Source: Lineus longissimus (lineage: Eukaryota > Nemertea > Pilidiophora > Heteronemertea > Lineidae). Taken from it: DNA of 64,000 bases. Below are positions 25,501-39,599 of this stretch, in pieces. The stretch spans positions 21,082,599-21,146,598 of the forward strand of contig NC_088309.1 in the NCBI RefSeq assembly GCF_910592395.1. The letters run 5' to 3'. A model generated the notes under the pieces. It was given only the letters and a program-made list of their open reading frames with translations. It was not told where the DNA came from and searched no databases. A program made the translations under genes and the position numbers. Numbering within the stretch: the first letter of the stretch is position 1; each line of letters begins with the position of its first letter.

Positions 25501-28500
25501 TTCCCGCATGATTTGATGCTCGTTCGGAGTAGGTTTATTTGTTTATGGACCTTCTGAACTTTTGTCCGTGCAGGGCTACAGCTTGTGCCCTTGATTTTCG
25601 TTTTGACTGTGGCAAACACGCAAGTTGACAATACACTGCCCTCGCAATAGAAGATAGTAGATCACACACTGCCCTCACACCCCTTGCATATCAGATGATG
25701 TTTTTTACAATTCTGAAGCAAATGTAATGAATAGATGATAACATTCTTGCAGGTTTCATGAGGCTGCTACGCGTGGTCAGAACGGCATCCTTGACATTTG
25801 CATCAAGCATGGCGCGGACGTGCAGGCAGCCGATGCACAAGGTGAGCATGCATTAGACATCATGTGCCTCAAAAGAAATGCAAATACATTTCAGTGATGT
25901 AGTTAACTTATACTTAACCTTCTGATCCTAATACTTATTGTTTTTTGAATGGTGATGTGTGTTACCGGTAATCAAACATACATGTTGTTGTTTTATTCTT
26001 ATTTACTACAGAAACTTTGTAGAAGAGTTCACAAGTTTGTTTTGTTTCAATTCAACCATGTTTCTGTTTGATTTCACAGGACGGACAGCCTTGCACCTTG
26101 CAGCTAGGCATGGGCGGAATGAGACACTGGTAAAACTAATCAAAGCGGGCATCCCTGTGTCCGCCATTGATCTCTGCCAGATGATGCCCATTCACCATGC
26201 TTGCCTCGGCGGTCACATTGCCTGTGTTAACTCTCTTATTTCGAAGGAATCGCCACTGAATCCTGAAGACAAGGTAGGCAAAAACTTTAGGTGTAATTTG
26301 GAAAACTTCCTTAAGCTGAACTAGCTAAGAGAGACCAGATGATCCTTCTACTAAAGATGTTCTAAATTTGGGCAAGTTACTGTTCTTTCAGTGACCAGTC
26401 CGTTGTTAAAAAGCTAAAGACGAATTTTCCTGTAACTGGTAGCTATATCAGAGCCTGCAGAAACCAATTCCAGTGTGACTAGAGCCTTTGTGATGGACCC
26501 ATCCTCCCAACAACTTAGTCTGCCTAAGACAGTGTCACCCGGCCAATAAACCTCCATTGGTGCCCAATTGTAGTGGCAGGCAGCACATGCTCACAAGAGT
26601 GAAGGCAGTAGAAGAAGCTTGCATTGTTCTTAGCTCAGCTGAGTCTTGAAAAATGAATTTTTGTTAATGAAAACATTACACTTTTCAGGACAAACGCACG
26701 CCCCTCTTCTTTGCCGCCGAGATGGGTGAAGCGATCGTCTGCCGAGAGCTAATAGACAAGGGTGTGAACATAAACGCACAGGACTTTTGTCAGATGACGG
26801 CGCTGATGTGCGCTGCTCAGCAGGGCCATACTGATGTGGTGGACCTTTTTGTCAAGAGAGGAGCAAATGTCAAATTGATTGACAGTCAGGGTAGATATCA
26901 GAATCAATTAAATTATAATGACCCAAATAACCTGCCTTGGTCCTAATCACATCATTTTATATGAACTGCAGCTATAATGTTAATATATGTCGGATAGTTT
27001 TGTTGGTTAAGGAGAGCAGTTTAGGTAGGCTTGAGGCTGAACTTTATATGCATGTGACAAAGTCACAGGCCCTGATTTCGATATCCGAATAATTTGAACC
27101 AATATGATTTCAGGTCACACTGCTGCCTGGTATGCCCTTGAGGGAGGTCACACCACAGTCAAGCAGATCATAGACGAGGCCCCAACAATGGCTGCTTGGG
27201 ATGTGTGTGAGTAGAAAAGAGCACTGTTACAAATTGCTTTAATTCATGTAGTACCCAACTATAACCTAAAAAATTTATCTGAAGTCTTGTAATCTCACAA
27301 ACAATCTAGAGTGATAGGCAAAAACAGTCTAGAGTGATTGTAAAAATATGTTGTTGAGTTCAAATTTGTATTGTTTCTAGGTGCCCCTGAGGAGCCTGAT
27401 AAGCAGGATGAGACAGAAGTGGCCCCCGAAGTGCAAGAAGATGAAAATGCATCCCTCCCTGATGATGATGCTGAGAGGGTAAGAAGATGATATTTCTTAT
27501 CATATTTCTTTCGATCTCAAAACTTTAAGCGTACTTAAAGCAGTCATGCAAGCAATGTTCATGATAATTTGCTCTTTTTCAGTTCACATATTTTACCTAA
27601 CATTTGTGACGGGACGATTCATTGAGTCTGAAGTTTTGCTTTGCTGAAGCGCAAATCACCTTGTACATTCAAATTTGTCCTAGTGCTTTTTTCTCTTGAA
27701 AGCTTGCTAATTTTTGCTGTAACCTTTCTCATATCAATATCATTCAAAGGAAAATATTACAATTGCTCACTATGGCTATCCACAATACACTATCAAAATG
27801 GCATCAAGTTGATTTTTTGGGGCAGTTTCTTTCAAAAGTCATAAATTTGTTATTTTTGTATGCTAATTGGTTTAAACTAATTTGAATATTCAGATTATAT
27901 GGGTTTAAAATGTAAATGATGCTGGTGAGTATTCATTCTCATATATTGGATGGTCAAAAACTGTTTGCCCCTGCATGGAGTTGCATCCCGGAACTAGTTA
28001 CTGATGTAAAATTCTGATGACTATCTTAAGAGTTTTAAGCTCTTTCAGATCAGCGTTTTTACTTGAAGGACGATGTTGCCGGTGCATTTGATGTTAAGTT
28101 CTGGTTGTAAGGTGTCTGGTTTGCTAGGGCTCAGCTGGTGGTGATGTTGCTTGGCGCTGCATTCGACTGTGATAATGCGAGTACTGCTTGATTCACTTTC
28201 AAATTCTTGTGAAGATTACATATAGCTGTTTTCTATGCTGCGATTGTCTCAATAATATGTGCAAAAACTCTTCTAAATATCCGATGTGACGCTGTCTCCT
28301 GTACCTTTGGCTATTTTGCCAACATATTTCCACAGACGACTGTGTTCAGAACATCTTTTTAATGGCTTATTCTCAGATTAGTGTAACATAGAGAAGCACT
28401 TTTTATTGCAGTGGCTTTGCAATAGTCACTAGTTTGTTGGAGGCACCTGTGATGACCTGCTAACAAAGAAACCTGTTGCAATCTTGTTACATGCAATAAA

Positions 28501-31500
28501 TTCTGGCATTGATGCAATAAAATTGCTTGTCTGCGGTACACTTTAGTGTTGTGGGAAAACTATCCTGGTTCCTGTTCCCTTGTGTTTTGTGTGATCATTG
28601 CTTGTAGATTTAGTTGCCCAGAACACACTCCTTTGAATAAGCTTTGAATCAGGACCACAATTGGCAGAAGTTGCAAAATGTCCAGAATTTTTATCCGGTT
28701 ACACATGTGAATGAATGGTTTCTGTAGCAGAGTCAGGTGTGCACATGTGTACAAACCGGATCCAAATCTGAACATTTTGTTTCAACTTCTTTCAATTGTG
28801 GCGCTCATTGATTCAAAGTCCCTCAAGTCTGAGTATTACCGATTGTGAATATGATTCCTCCATGCCAATCTTGTTTCAATATCTATGACATGTCAAGCTA
28901 AACCAACTTTACTACCCACCCCAAGATCACTATGGGAAAGATCGCTGATGTTTTCTGTTTTTAATATGTTTGATGATTCCGTCCTTATCTCAGTATCGAG
29001 CCCATTGGTATTATAAGTGTGTACGTACAGACTATCTTGTCCATCTGTTGTTATCACTTATGTATCAATGTCTGACCCAAAACCACAAAATGAGTCACTT
29101 TGAGCAAACTTTGGAAAGTGAGTTATGGATATGAAAAAAAATGATGAGAATCTAAACTTCAAAATGACACCGGTTGAAGGCACTTATCTCAAAATCATGA
29201 GTGCAAAATAACTCATTTCGTGGAGTTGGGTCCATATATCACATTGATGTTGTAAAATGGCGTATTGTTATAAAATTCATTCCGTAATGTAAGTAGAAAT
29301 GTCATCCTAATTTGAAACATTGGTGTAAATGTTCATGAAGTTTAGTCAGGACCCTGGCTCTATTCAGAATGCATGAAACTATGCCATGTAAAGTCAGCAT
29401 GATCACAATTTTCTTATGTTTGACTTTTGCAAATCAGAAACCCAGCTGACAGCATGATCCCATAATGCATGCAGCTCTCAAGGTTTTAATAGCTATTTTG
29501 AGGTTGGGTCATACCAGTAAGCTTTCTGCATGATTGTCACCCAAACACAAATGTCATTTGGTGATACATGTGTATGTATGAATAAAGACAAATGAATGCT
29601 TTTTCTTCGGTTTTGTACCAAAAGAAAAAGTGCGTCTGTACATGAAGTATTCAGGAAAAGTCTACTAATCTTTATTCACGTCATATATGGATATCTCGCA
29701 AAAACAAAAATAGCGCAATCGTCACATGCATGAATGTTATTTTCCAGCGAACTGGCACAGATTCAGTTTCTTTTACTACAGAAATGGCAAGTTTCCTCAC
29801 ATTCAAATTGTCCACTTGCAATACACTTGCTATTGCAACTGCATGCACACACCTCACATTACCGGTACATACAATATGACATATTGCTTGGGAATCCCAA
29901 GTCATGAAATTCCATAACATAAGCATCCAATCTGTGTCAAAAGAAAGCTCAACCCTCCCCTGGTCTCCTTTGTAGCATGTGGCATCCACACTTCTTGGTG
30001 CCCTGTAGGTAATGCAGGCATCTCGGAAAAGATTCTTGTTAAATAGTACCTATTTAACTGGAAAATGGCTTAAATGTTCATTATCGTTGAAGTTAATTAT
30101 GTATAAGTTTTCGAAAGGGATAATTCTATTTTTGTTGTCTGGAACTTAAAGGGTTAAAATAATGACTGAGTCACAAGAACCTTATATGAACTTAATGCCT
30201 GTTGAGCCAATAAACAGTTACATGTAATATCATGCAAGATTAATTCACAAGTTGTTGTAATTGCACTATTATTCACTTCACCTGAGGAATAATATGTTAA
30301 TTGCAGAATAATATGTTAATTGCTTGCGTCGGCCACTTTTGATCTCTTTTTCGTGTTGATGGGTGGAGCAGCTATAAAGTTCCTTTGAAGCCCCTGAGCA
30401 TTTTTTTGATTAAGATGGTATTTTTCCCAGGCTGCATGGTTTTGAAATTTGTGGAACCAGCTCAGAAAAGTTTAATTTCTAATGGCATTAGAAGTCCAAA
30501 GTTAGACCCATGGCATATAGACGGCACTAATGTTGATGCTGTTAGATGACAGTGTGACTGCTTTTAAATGTAACAGCGAATTTAATCCTGTGGGGGTAAA
30601 TTGGTTACTAAGCTAAAACATGCTGCCAAATTTTAGCAGGCGTTTAATGACCATGCTGATGCCTTGATGTGTGCTTGCCTCAGTTCAGTCTATTCTCTCT
30701 TTTAGGTCGATTTCATAGCGCAATTCACTGTAGACAGCTCGCCATCCCCAGTGGCTTCTAAACGTTCTCACGCTGAGGCCAATCTCGGAGAGATTATTTT
30801 CACCGATGAGGAGGTAAGACTTGAGACTTTTCTCTTGGAGTTCTTCACATTTTCTTGTGAGTGTTTAGTACGTGCCACACTTTTTCGGCACCGTTTGGGT
30901 CACTGGCTGTGTGAATTCATCAAATTTTGTTCTCAATGTTTTTCTTCTGAATACGAAAGCTGATTGACAAAAACTATATCGTCTGCAAGTGAGAGATTTC
31001 CATTGATAATTCTATAGTTGCATGCAACAAGATTCTCTCATTTGTGGTTGTTATCGCAGGTGCTTGCCTGTGACATAAAGTAGTCATCGCCAAAACCTGC
31101 GATAAACACCAAGCTTTGACCAGTTTTACCTGTTAAAGCAGACAAAGAATTTTGATTACTCATCACAGTGATAGTCGGGTTGCTGTGACAGAGATCTCTT
31201 TACTCTCGGGGCACAATTGCTGTTTTCCCTAAAACTTGTCTCTCCCTTCAGAATGCACCCAGTTCCCACGAATCCTACCCCGAAATAGCACGAAAACCTG
31301 ACACTGACACCACCCCTGAGAGCGTGACCCAATCACACGACCTCACCAAAGCGTATCAAGAACTCGTCGAAGACAACGAGGCAATGATGGAAGAGTTCAG
31401 TAGCATGAAACACGAGCTCAAGAAAGTGCAGAATAAAAATAGTGAGCTGCAGCGACGTCTTGAGAACAAGAGCCCTCCCCCCACTCAGATGGATACTGCA

Positions 31501-34500
31501 GTTGTGGAGGCTTTGGAAATGGAGGTTTGTAGCTCATGAAAATATCAAGTTGAGAGCTGAGCATCAACTACTCACAGAAATATGTTAGCGTATGAGTCCA
31601 TAGAGTATGTTTTCGCGGCGAACAATGTTCACAACTACATCCTCTGGAGAGGATAAATGAAATGATCATGTTTGAGAGAAAGTCTTAGAAAAAGCCACAT
31701 ACCAGACAGATATCTGATGGAGACTAGTAAATATCTGATGGAAACTAATAAACGAAACTAGTATCATGTTTTTGATGTCACTGAGATTAGTTCATCTAAA
31801 TCTTCATTTCAGATATCTGAACTTCAGAAACAGCTTCAAAGAACCAAGGTCACAAAACTGGCAGAAAGTGGTGAAAAAAAACGGAAACAGGTGAGAAAAC
31901 GCCGACTGACCTGGCGGTTTTATTACAATCAAGACTGCTTGGGTGGACCGAAAATGTAGATTAAAAGCCAAGGTGCTTCTCTAAGGGTTTGGGCATAGCT
32001 TGAGGTAGAAAGAGTATAAATACTTAATAATCCTTATCAAAACCTTCTGACTCACCCACGTACAAAGTGAGTTCTTTAGGTGCCTCTCTAATTACATGCA
32101 ACTAATTCTTTTCCTTAGGATCTTGATGACAGCTGGAATGACTCGGAAGATGAACAAGATTTCTCGGGATCATGTGAGTAGAATGGTATGGTAGTGAGGT
32201 GATCATCTGACTTCATACTTTAAACCGGTCTCTCCAGAAACCTTTGAAAAGAACTGGAGCACATTGAGTTAAGACATCATTGCGTATTACTATTGTTGCA
32301 TACACAGAAAACTTACATATTTGTTGTCAGAACTTTAAGGTTCATAATCTTTTCAATTTTCAGCAGAGGTGATTGTAAAATTCTGTTATATTTGAGCTTC
32401 CTACATGTATTTCAGATGACAAACCGGCCTCCTCTGAGAGTGGGGTTGACAGACAACTAGTGCCAATGTTACGCAGTCAAATCCTGACACTACAGAAGGA
32501 GAATGATGAACTCAAGCACAAAATCAAGGTTAGAGCGGATATTCCATTTTAGCACCACTGCTAGAGAGGTGGTATGGTCTAGTAGTGTTGGATGTTGGAC
32601 TTACTCATCAGAACTGTCCTGGGTTCGAATCCAAAAACTGACTACTCCCTTTTGAGTCTTTAGAAAGCCTGTGAGACCACCAACTTGGACTGGGATGTAT
32701 ATAAGTTATTAATCTGAAAGTCTGTTTCTCTTATTTCACAGAAAATCCCCAATGGTGACCTTGGTGGTTCATCAGATGAGGAAGAGGGCCCAGGGGTGAC
32801 CAAGCTCGACGTAAACATCCTCAACGGGGATAAAGTCACGTCACTTTCGCATCAAGACTTTCTGGCGCTGAACAAACGGATCCAGGAACTTGAAAAGACA
32901 AACAAACAGTATTTGAGGCAAATGAAGGACTTGCAAGAATCTAGCAATAATAACACAGATGTAAACTTTGGTGCTGAAATCTCAGGTGTTTCGGGTTCGG
33001 TGGTAGAAGGATTGAAAATAGAGGAACTGAAAATTAAAAATGAAGGCCTTAAGGACTTGAATGAGGCACTGAAAAATACAACAGACGATTTAAAAGACAG
33101 GAATGACCAGTTGCTCATTGATGTTGGGCGCTTAAAGGTTGAGTTCGATTCTGCTGATAGAGAGAGAGAAATATTTCGGAAACAGTTGAGTGAGATTGCA
33201 AAGTTTGGGAATTCGGAAGAAGAGGGGACAGATGTTCTTAAATTCTTCCATGAGATAAACAACCTAAAGCGAGAAAACACAGACTTGGTTGCACGGAACG
33301 ATCAGTTAGAGGAAGAGATTGAACAGTTGCTAAAACAGCGTACTGCTGATCACAAGGTACAAGGCGTGCTTCCCGATGAGAGTGTTGGTCGGCCAGGAAG
33401 TGTAGTTGAGGAGGTAATCTTCGGGGTCCAGGCTGGGAATGTTGAGTCTGGTGTAAGCCTTGATGCAAGTCCGTACGAGTCTCATTGGGCTGCAGGTGCA
33501 CGCACTCAAAAGATCTACTCTTTGCGACAGGATAACGAGGAGTTGCAGGTGAGGATCAAAGAATTAACAGATCAGAAAATGGAGTTAGAAAGCAATGCTG
33601 AAGACATGAGCGAAGAGATCTCCCACCATGAAGCCCTTATTCAGGAACTGCAGAATACGAATAGGCACTATGAAAAAGAATGTAGCTCCGTGAAGCAGCT
33701 TTGTGAGAATTTGGAGCTTGAGAATAAGAAGTTCAGGGTTGAGATTGGGGAGAAAGAGGCCAAGGAGTCTGAGATGAAAGAACAGGAAATAGAATGTGGA
33801 AAGTTGCAGGACAACCATGAAGCTATTACGTTTGTTTTGGACGAGACCAAGCGGCATGTGGAGATCCTTGCCAAAGAGAATGAAGAGTATAAGGCAAGGG
33901 TTACGGCGCTTGAAGCAGAGAACGTTTCCACTTGTGAGAGTTTGAAATCGGAGGCAATGGAAGAGATCGAGAAGTTGAATAATCAAATAGATATTTTGCA
34001 GAAAGAGAAGGAGACCTACCAGGAACGGTTGGACGAGTTTGACAGGAAGTTGCAAAAGAAGAATAATCGCATATCAAGCTTGGTGCAGACGATCGAAGAG
34101 TTGAAACGTGGCTCGAGCATGCTGCATAGCTCCAAGAATGATGTTGAGGATCAAATGGGTGACATGCACAGAGATATAGAAACTTTGAAATACGAAAATG
34201 AGGAGTTGGAGAAGACAGTGGCCAGGTTGATGAAACGTGGTTCAGAGGAGGAGTCGATTAAATTGTCTATTGCGAAATCTACTTCCATGCCAGCAGACGA
34301 TGCAACCGTCTTGGGATTAGAAAAGGAGTTGGAACGGTTGAAGAAAAAGGTGAAGAAGTTGGAGGACTGCAAAAAAGAGTATGAGGAGGAAATAGAGGAA
34401 TTTGCTGAAACGAATCAGTCAAATTTTGACCAGTGTACGCAGTTGTGCGAAGAGTTGGGCACCTTGAAAGGGCAGTATGATTTGGTCGTCAATCAGAAAA

Positions 34501-37012
34501 CAACCTCGGAAGAACATCTGCAGCAGAGTGAGGAAGAGAGAGAAAGATTGCAGGGGGAAATCAGTATTAAGAAACAGAGTATTAAAGAGTTGAAGGCTCA
34601 TAGCCAAACGTTAACTGTGCAGAATGAGGACCTCACAGATGCCGTCACGAATCTTAGGGAGGAGTGTTTAAAGCTTGAAGCGGATAAAGATCAACTTTCT
34701 CAAGATATCCAAACTCTTCGCGCAAATATGGACGTAGTTTCTGTGAGTGAGGGCATGGCGCTGTCTGCAGTGCCCAATGTGGATGGTGCTGTTCATGTCG
34801 GGAAACATGACGAAGAGGACAAGGAAGAGGTTCTTCAGTTACGGGATGAGTGCTCAGATTTGAAGCAGATCAATTCAGAATTACGGGTGCGTGCGCAGAG
34901 TGTGACCAAAGTTCAGGATGAGTTGTTTGATTTGCAGGAGGATAACGACAGACTGATCGGCGAGGTTGAAAAATCAAAAGAAGAGATGGCAGCTTTGTTG
35001 TCGGAAAATCAAACACTGAAGGAAAAGTGTGAAATTAGTGGCCAGAATTCGTTTTCAGGTTCTGGGGAGCAGGAAAAGTGGGAAACAGAGAAATCTGATT
35101 TGCAAAATGATGTTCAGAATCTTCAGGACAAGATTGTGATTCTGTCGCATGAGATGAACCTTTTGACTAAGAGTAATGCGAAGTTGACTGGTGACTGTGA
35201 AGGTTATCTTCAGCAGACGGCATGTCTCGAAGATGAGCGAGATGTTGCCGTGAAAGAGAGAGAGACATTGCTCAAGATAAATGAGACGTTACAAAGCCAA
35301 TTGGAAGAATTAGAAAAGGAAAACCTTGAATTAGAAAAAGAGAGACTGAATCTCTCCGACTATGAGAAATTGAAAGAGAACATGTCGGTGTTGGAGGAAG
35401 AGAAGTGTGCTCTTCTGTTGCGGGCTGAAGAGTTGAAACAATTCGAAATGGAAAACACACAATTAAATATTGATCTCTGTGAACTGAAATCTGCCCAGGT
35501 AAAATCTGATCGAAAGGTTAAGGATTTGTCAACGCAGAATGACGAGTTACGGACCGAAGTGGTGCAACTTTCTCAGATTGCGAATAGCCGGGTTCCCGAG
35601 GAGCAGACGTCACAACAGGTGAAGCAGGCGGTGCAGGATGCTGAGAGGAAGATCAAGAAGCTGCAGGATGAAGTGAAGAGGCTCAAGAAACATATCAAGG
35701 TAGGCCAAGTTTGATTCAGTTGTTTTGGTTGGGGTTTTTTCTTTTTGATATGTCCAGTGGTCAGGGTAAAGGTTTGGGGAGAAGAAAACACAAGTCTTGC
35801 AGGCTGTTCTTAGCAGAGCGTGAAGGTACCTGGACAGGCAGAGACACACTGGCCTACAAGCCATGGGGTTTAGGTGGCACTGATGAGACAGCCCAGAGCT
35901 AAAGCCATCAGCCAGATAGCCATGGTCTTTAGTCAGGCAAACCCTGCTATTGTAAATTATATTTGCTGCAGGGGATCAGGCTTGATTGAGCCAACGCTGG
36001 CATTTGTCTCTAACAATGATTGAGCAGCAGGACCCTGCTGTGATTCATTCACTTTACCTTCCATCTTTGTAGGAGGCTGATTTGAAACATCGAGAGGTAG
36101 TGGCGACCTACAGAACACATTTACTGAGTGCAGTGCAGGTACGAAAAACAGAAAACATTCGTTCTTTTTAGCAAAGGTAGTGGCAGGATTTAATGTAGGA
36201 GAGCCTTCTTTAACACTTTAGTGAAGCAATGACTTTAATTAACGTCAAGAGAAGTAAGAAACTTCTCTATTGGTATTGGTTATGTCACCAAAACAGCTTA
36301 GGTGGAGCTCGCATTCGGTCCAAGAAACCGTCAACTGGCCTCATAGCCTACATGTTAGCTCCATGCAGGCTGCTGTGTTGGTGTCAAGACCAATACCGCA
36401 AGTTCCTTTTCTGGTAAAGTAGTCTCAGATAGTCTCACCCGCCTTTGACATTCCATTCCAGGGACAAATGGATGGGGAAATTGTCGATGCCTTACGGAAT
36501 ATTCTCACTCTCCGGACTAAAACTAACACGACCGAACTAATTAACACTGGTAGTAGTTGCTGCTGATTAGGTAGTGTGTTGCATCTAGTCTAGCTCTTCA
36601 GCTCTTTTGATGATATTATTTTCAGTGGAATTCGTCCTGTGGTTCAGGTGATTCACCTAAGATTGTCTTGTGACCTGACTATGATTGTTGCGTCATACCC
36701 AAGCAGGTCTTAAAGGGGCAACTTGGGCGTATGGCATATTGGTCTTTCATTCAAAGCTGACTTCCAGTAGGACCGAGACTGAGGCCGAGACTGATGAATC
36801 AGTGGTGAAAAACTTAAGTTGACATGAGCTAAAGGTGCCCTGATTGATGCACTTCCATTACTCTAACTTATTACACTGTCTGCTGTTGTCTTTTCAAGTT
36901 TTTTTAATACATTTATATTTCAAACTATCTCTTATATTCCAATCTCCTTCAGGGCAATATGAACAAGGATGTTCGAGAAGCTCTCGACACGATTAAGCAA
37001 CTCCGGAAGTGA
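22566..37012 (+). CDS. RAI14/UACA: Ankyrin-repeat and coiled-coil protein, RAI14 (ankycorbin)/UACA family
   Basis: Exons: 22566-22628, 24777-24901, 25753-25841, 26080-26273, 26689-26890, 27114-27206, 27381-27478, 30706-30813, 31252-31524, 31813-31890, 32119-32173, 32416-32528, 32742-35699, 36073-36138, 36953-37012. All phases agree, giving 1,524 residues. After a basic N-terminus (MPGKKGLFKLKK), the stretch EWSKHDDKLLHAVE matches the family. Six ankyrin repeats span residues about 55-255 (GRTALHLAARHG, TALMCAAQQGH). An acidic linker follows, then long coiled coil from about residue 345 to near the end. The C-terminal YRTHLLSAVQG motif is diagnostic. Vertebrate RAI14 and UACA are cytoskeleton-associated scaffolds; length is nearer UACA (about 1,416) than RAI14 (about 980), so this may represent the gene before their split. 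An alternative last exon lies at 36462-36566. Confidence 0.93.
27479..30705 (+). other. Long intron of the RAI14/UACA-like gene (3.2 kb)
   Basis: It separates the acidic linker exon (ending 27478) from the next exon (30706). I see no internal exon with good signals in the right phase and no clear mobile element. Regulatory elements cannot be judged from the sequence alone. Confidence 0.5.
32559..32640 (+). repeat. tRNA-derived SINE-like fragment in an intron
   Basis: TGGTCTAGTAGTGTTGG resembles a polymerase III A box, and GGGTTCGAATCC about 50 bp later is a near-perfect B box. No acceptor stem pairs around them, so this is a tRNA-derived element rather than a working tRNA gene. Confidence 0.6.
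36462..36566 (+). CDS. RAI14/UACA: Alternative terminal exon of the RAI14/UACA-like gene
   Basis: CATTCCAG precedes GGACAAATGGATGGGGAA, in phase with the upstream exon ending at 36138. It encodes GQMDGEIVDALRNILTLRT and 15 more residues to TGA (36564-36566). The downstream exon encodes GNMNKDVREALDTIKQLRK and a stop, so the two are homologous duplicates of the family C-terminus. Using this one gives 1,539 residues and a longer tail ending SSCC. A possible donor (GTAGTG) at 36571, just after the stop, would let the transcript still splice to 36953 and share its poly(A) site. Confidence 0.8.
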   Translation, partial: GQMDGEIVDALRNILTLRTKTNTTELINTGSSCC

Positions 37013-39060
37013 TGAGGTACTTCGAAACTGGCCATACATCATGATCAGCTTCCTGCCCCCCAGCAGGCTTCAGACTTCGCCCCATCGGACCCTTTTTGTG
37101 GAAAAGACGCTCTCAGTTCCTGAGGTACATCATAATCAACCGGCTGCAGACAAGGAACCAATGAACTCTTCCTGTGGAAGAGACTTTCACAGCTGTCAGG
37201 CATTCTCCAAATTGCCTTGATTAACCCTTTGCGCCTTGTATAACACTGATTTTTCTGTGTCAGTGAAGAAGTAGTAGTTTCTTTCTTGGCGGTATGGTTG
37301 GACTTGAGTGTTTTTGTTGATAACTTCAGTTCGTCAAGCAGAGATAAGACTGATGTTTTTAAAAATCCATTTTCATAAAAATTGGATTGGATCACTATTT
37401 TATGTGGCAGCTGTAAATAAGATCACCTATCCTGTGACCCCCTTCAAATTTCACGAGTTTTCGTGAGGTATTTTTTCATTGACATTGAAAAACTGAATGT
37501 TTCATAGAAACTATTTCAAAAATGAGAAGTCCAAGTAATAATTTGGCAGCTACATGTAATTGAGGTCACAAAATTAATGTAAGGGGGTTAACAGTGCATA
37601 GGGTTGCATCAATTCAGCTCTTGTAATCTTGTCTTGTAAAATGAATTGTAAATGCAGGGATACAAACATATCGTTCTGTAATGTTTATCATTTGTGCAAT
37701 GTATTTTAAATAGTTTGTAACGTTAGTTGTAGTAAAGTGGAAAATAGATCTAGCTATTCTAAAGTATTATCATGATATCAGACTATGCAGAGTAAACACA
37801 GCTATCATTCAAAGACTTCTGTCTATTTGGAACATCACGCCAAATGAATCTACCTGCAGAGTTGTGTTTCTGTAAGCCGGACATTTCAGAATTTGTCTTT
37901 CATTGAGCTTTCCTAAACGACTTTGCTGTGCCTTCAAAACAAAATGTTCAAGGACTCAAACAAATATGACAGAAGCTATGATTGGGAAAGTTCAACATGG
38001 TATTGTTTTCAATAACTCTGTTGTGCACAAAATGTGTGACTGTGAGGTACGGTATTGCATCAAAGTACCTTTTTTAGAATTGTAGAGAATGAAGTTTGAG
38101 GTTTTGAGAGGATAATCTGTGTCTACTTCAAAAGTTTAGAAATTATTTTATATTTTTATACCAGATCTTGTATATGACATATCTGTGTCGGTATGATATA
38201 CTCAATTGTAAATACATATACCAAACATAAAGTAATTTGTAAAAAAATGTACAGAATTTACAGGTTTTACTGTATATTGATTCTACCAATAATGGATTTA
38301 ATCCATTATTGATTCTACTTAATGTTACCAGCAGTTAAAAGACTGCTGATTTTACCCATTTAAAGGGATTTGCGTCCAACACAAGGTCTTTTAAAATCAT
38401 TCTCCTCCAATATGTCAAGCTTACCCATATCGTGTATGAAGATGCTCACATTACTAGCATCAGTCTTAGCTTTCATTTTATTGGACATTTCAGGATGGAT
38501 ACCTCTGTGAAGTGTAAGACTTAACTAGAATAGACGTCTTAGATTATATATTGAATGGAACAGAATAGCAACCCCCCTCAATATTGTATTGAAACCAGGC
38601 CAAATCGTGTTCTTCTTGCGGACAGTGTGCACTTTCCAAAGCCTTTGTTCATTTTATATCAAAGGTTGGAGAGAAATTTAGCTAATGCAACTATGAAATA
38701 AAGTCCCCATGTCCACAGTTATTGCGCTATTATTCAGCAAAGACACTAAACTACATACATTCCAATCTGTAAGGGTTAATCATGCAAGTCAAATTGGTAA
38801 CAGTAAAAGCCCTTTGCAGATTTTCTTCCCCATTCCCTCCAGGTAGACGTGATTGCTACCCACCCCCAGACTAAATATCACGAGTATTATTGTGTGAGAT
38901 ATCTTGTGTATATATTTGTATCATGTGGAATCTTCCAAAGGTCCTTCTCTTTTGGAGGTGCAGTTGTTGTATGTCCATGTGTAAACATTTTAGCAGCATA
39001 TTTACTTTTATATACATGTATCAGTACTTTACAATTGGCCTACATGTACATTGAATAAAA
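37013..39060 (+). other. Probable 3' UTR of the RAI14/UACA-like gene
   Basis: No coding exon was recognised. AT-rich sequence runs to candidate polyadenylation signals AATAAA at 38697-38702 and 39054-39059. The annotation as UTR rests on position and base composition only. Confidence 0.5.
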
Positions 39061-39560
39061 AGTACATATGAAAATAGCCCAGGGTTTGTCCTTTCTTTGT
39101 CCCCTAGCACAGGCTGCAGAGAGGAAAGTCCTTTTGTAAAGACAATCAATGAGCTTATGTTAGAACAAGACGAGAGGACCATTTCAGAGACAGCAGGCAA
39201 ATGCTATCCGCCTATGCGATCGCCATATGCGCAGGAAGAGTGACCAGGGCGAATATTGGCTCCCCTGACAGGCATCGTTGCAAAACCTGGTCCAAGACCC
39301 AAGGTCTTGGTACTATGGTAGATGTTCTTGCCCTTCTCACTGTGTAGAATCCTGGGACAAGAGACCTGTGACAGTCTTTGTTGTACAGGGTATATCTAGA
39401 CCACTCTGGCACATCTTTGTATCAGCTAGACACCAGACTGCATCAAAATGTGGACTTGTCCACCCTAAATAACAGGATGTTGCTAATGGCCTGTTCTGGT
39501 CTGTGCTTGTGACAGCCTTGTCCACGGTGCTTTACACATGCAAGACCAAATGACACAGGA
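39061..39560. other. Spacer before the minisatellite
   Basis: About 500 bp between the last candidate poly(A) signal of the RAI14/UACA-like gene and the repeat array. No gene was seen. The composition is less AT-rich than the UTR, and the later part (CCTGTTCTGG..TGTGACAGCC near 39490-39515) may be degenerate repeat units. Confidence 0.4.
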
Positions 39561-39599
39561 CGTTTAGAGACAACAGAGAATATTACCCTCTCGTCTCAA

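Noticed and set aside
32559-32640. Functional tRNA gene
   Set aside because: B box present but no acceptor-stem pairing or complete cloverleaf could be drawn.
32852-34055. Minus-strand open frames of 142 and 156 codons opposite the large exon
   Set aside because: They are antisense shadows of the coiled-coil coding sequence, whose biased codons leave the opposite strand open; no splice or family support.
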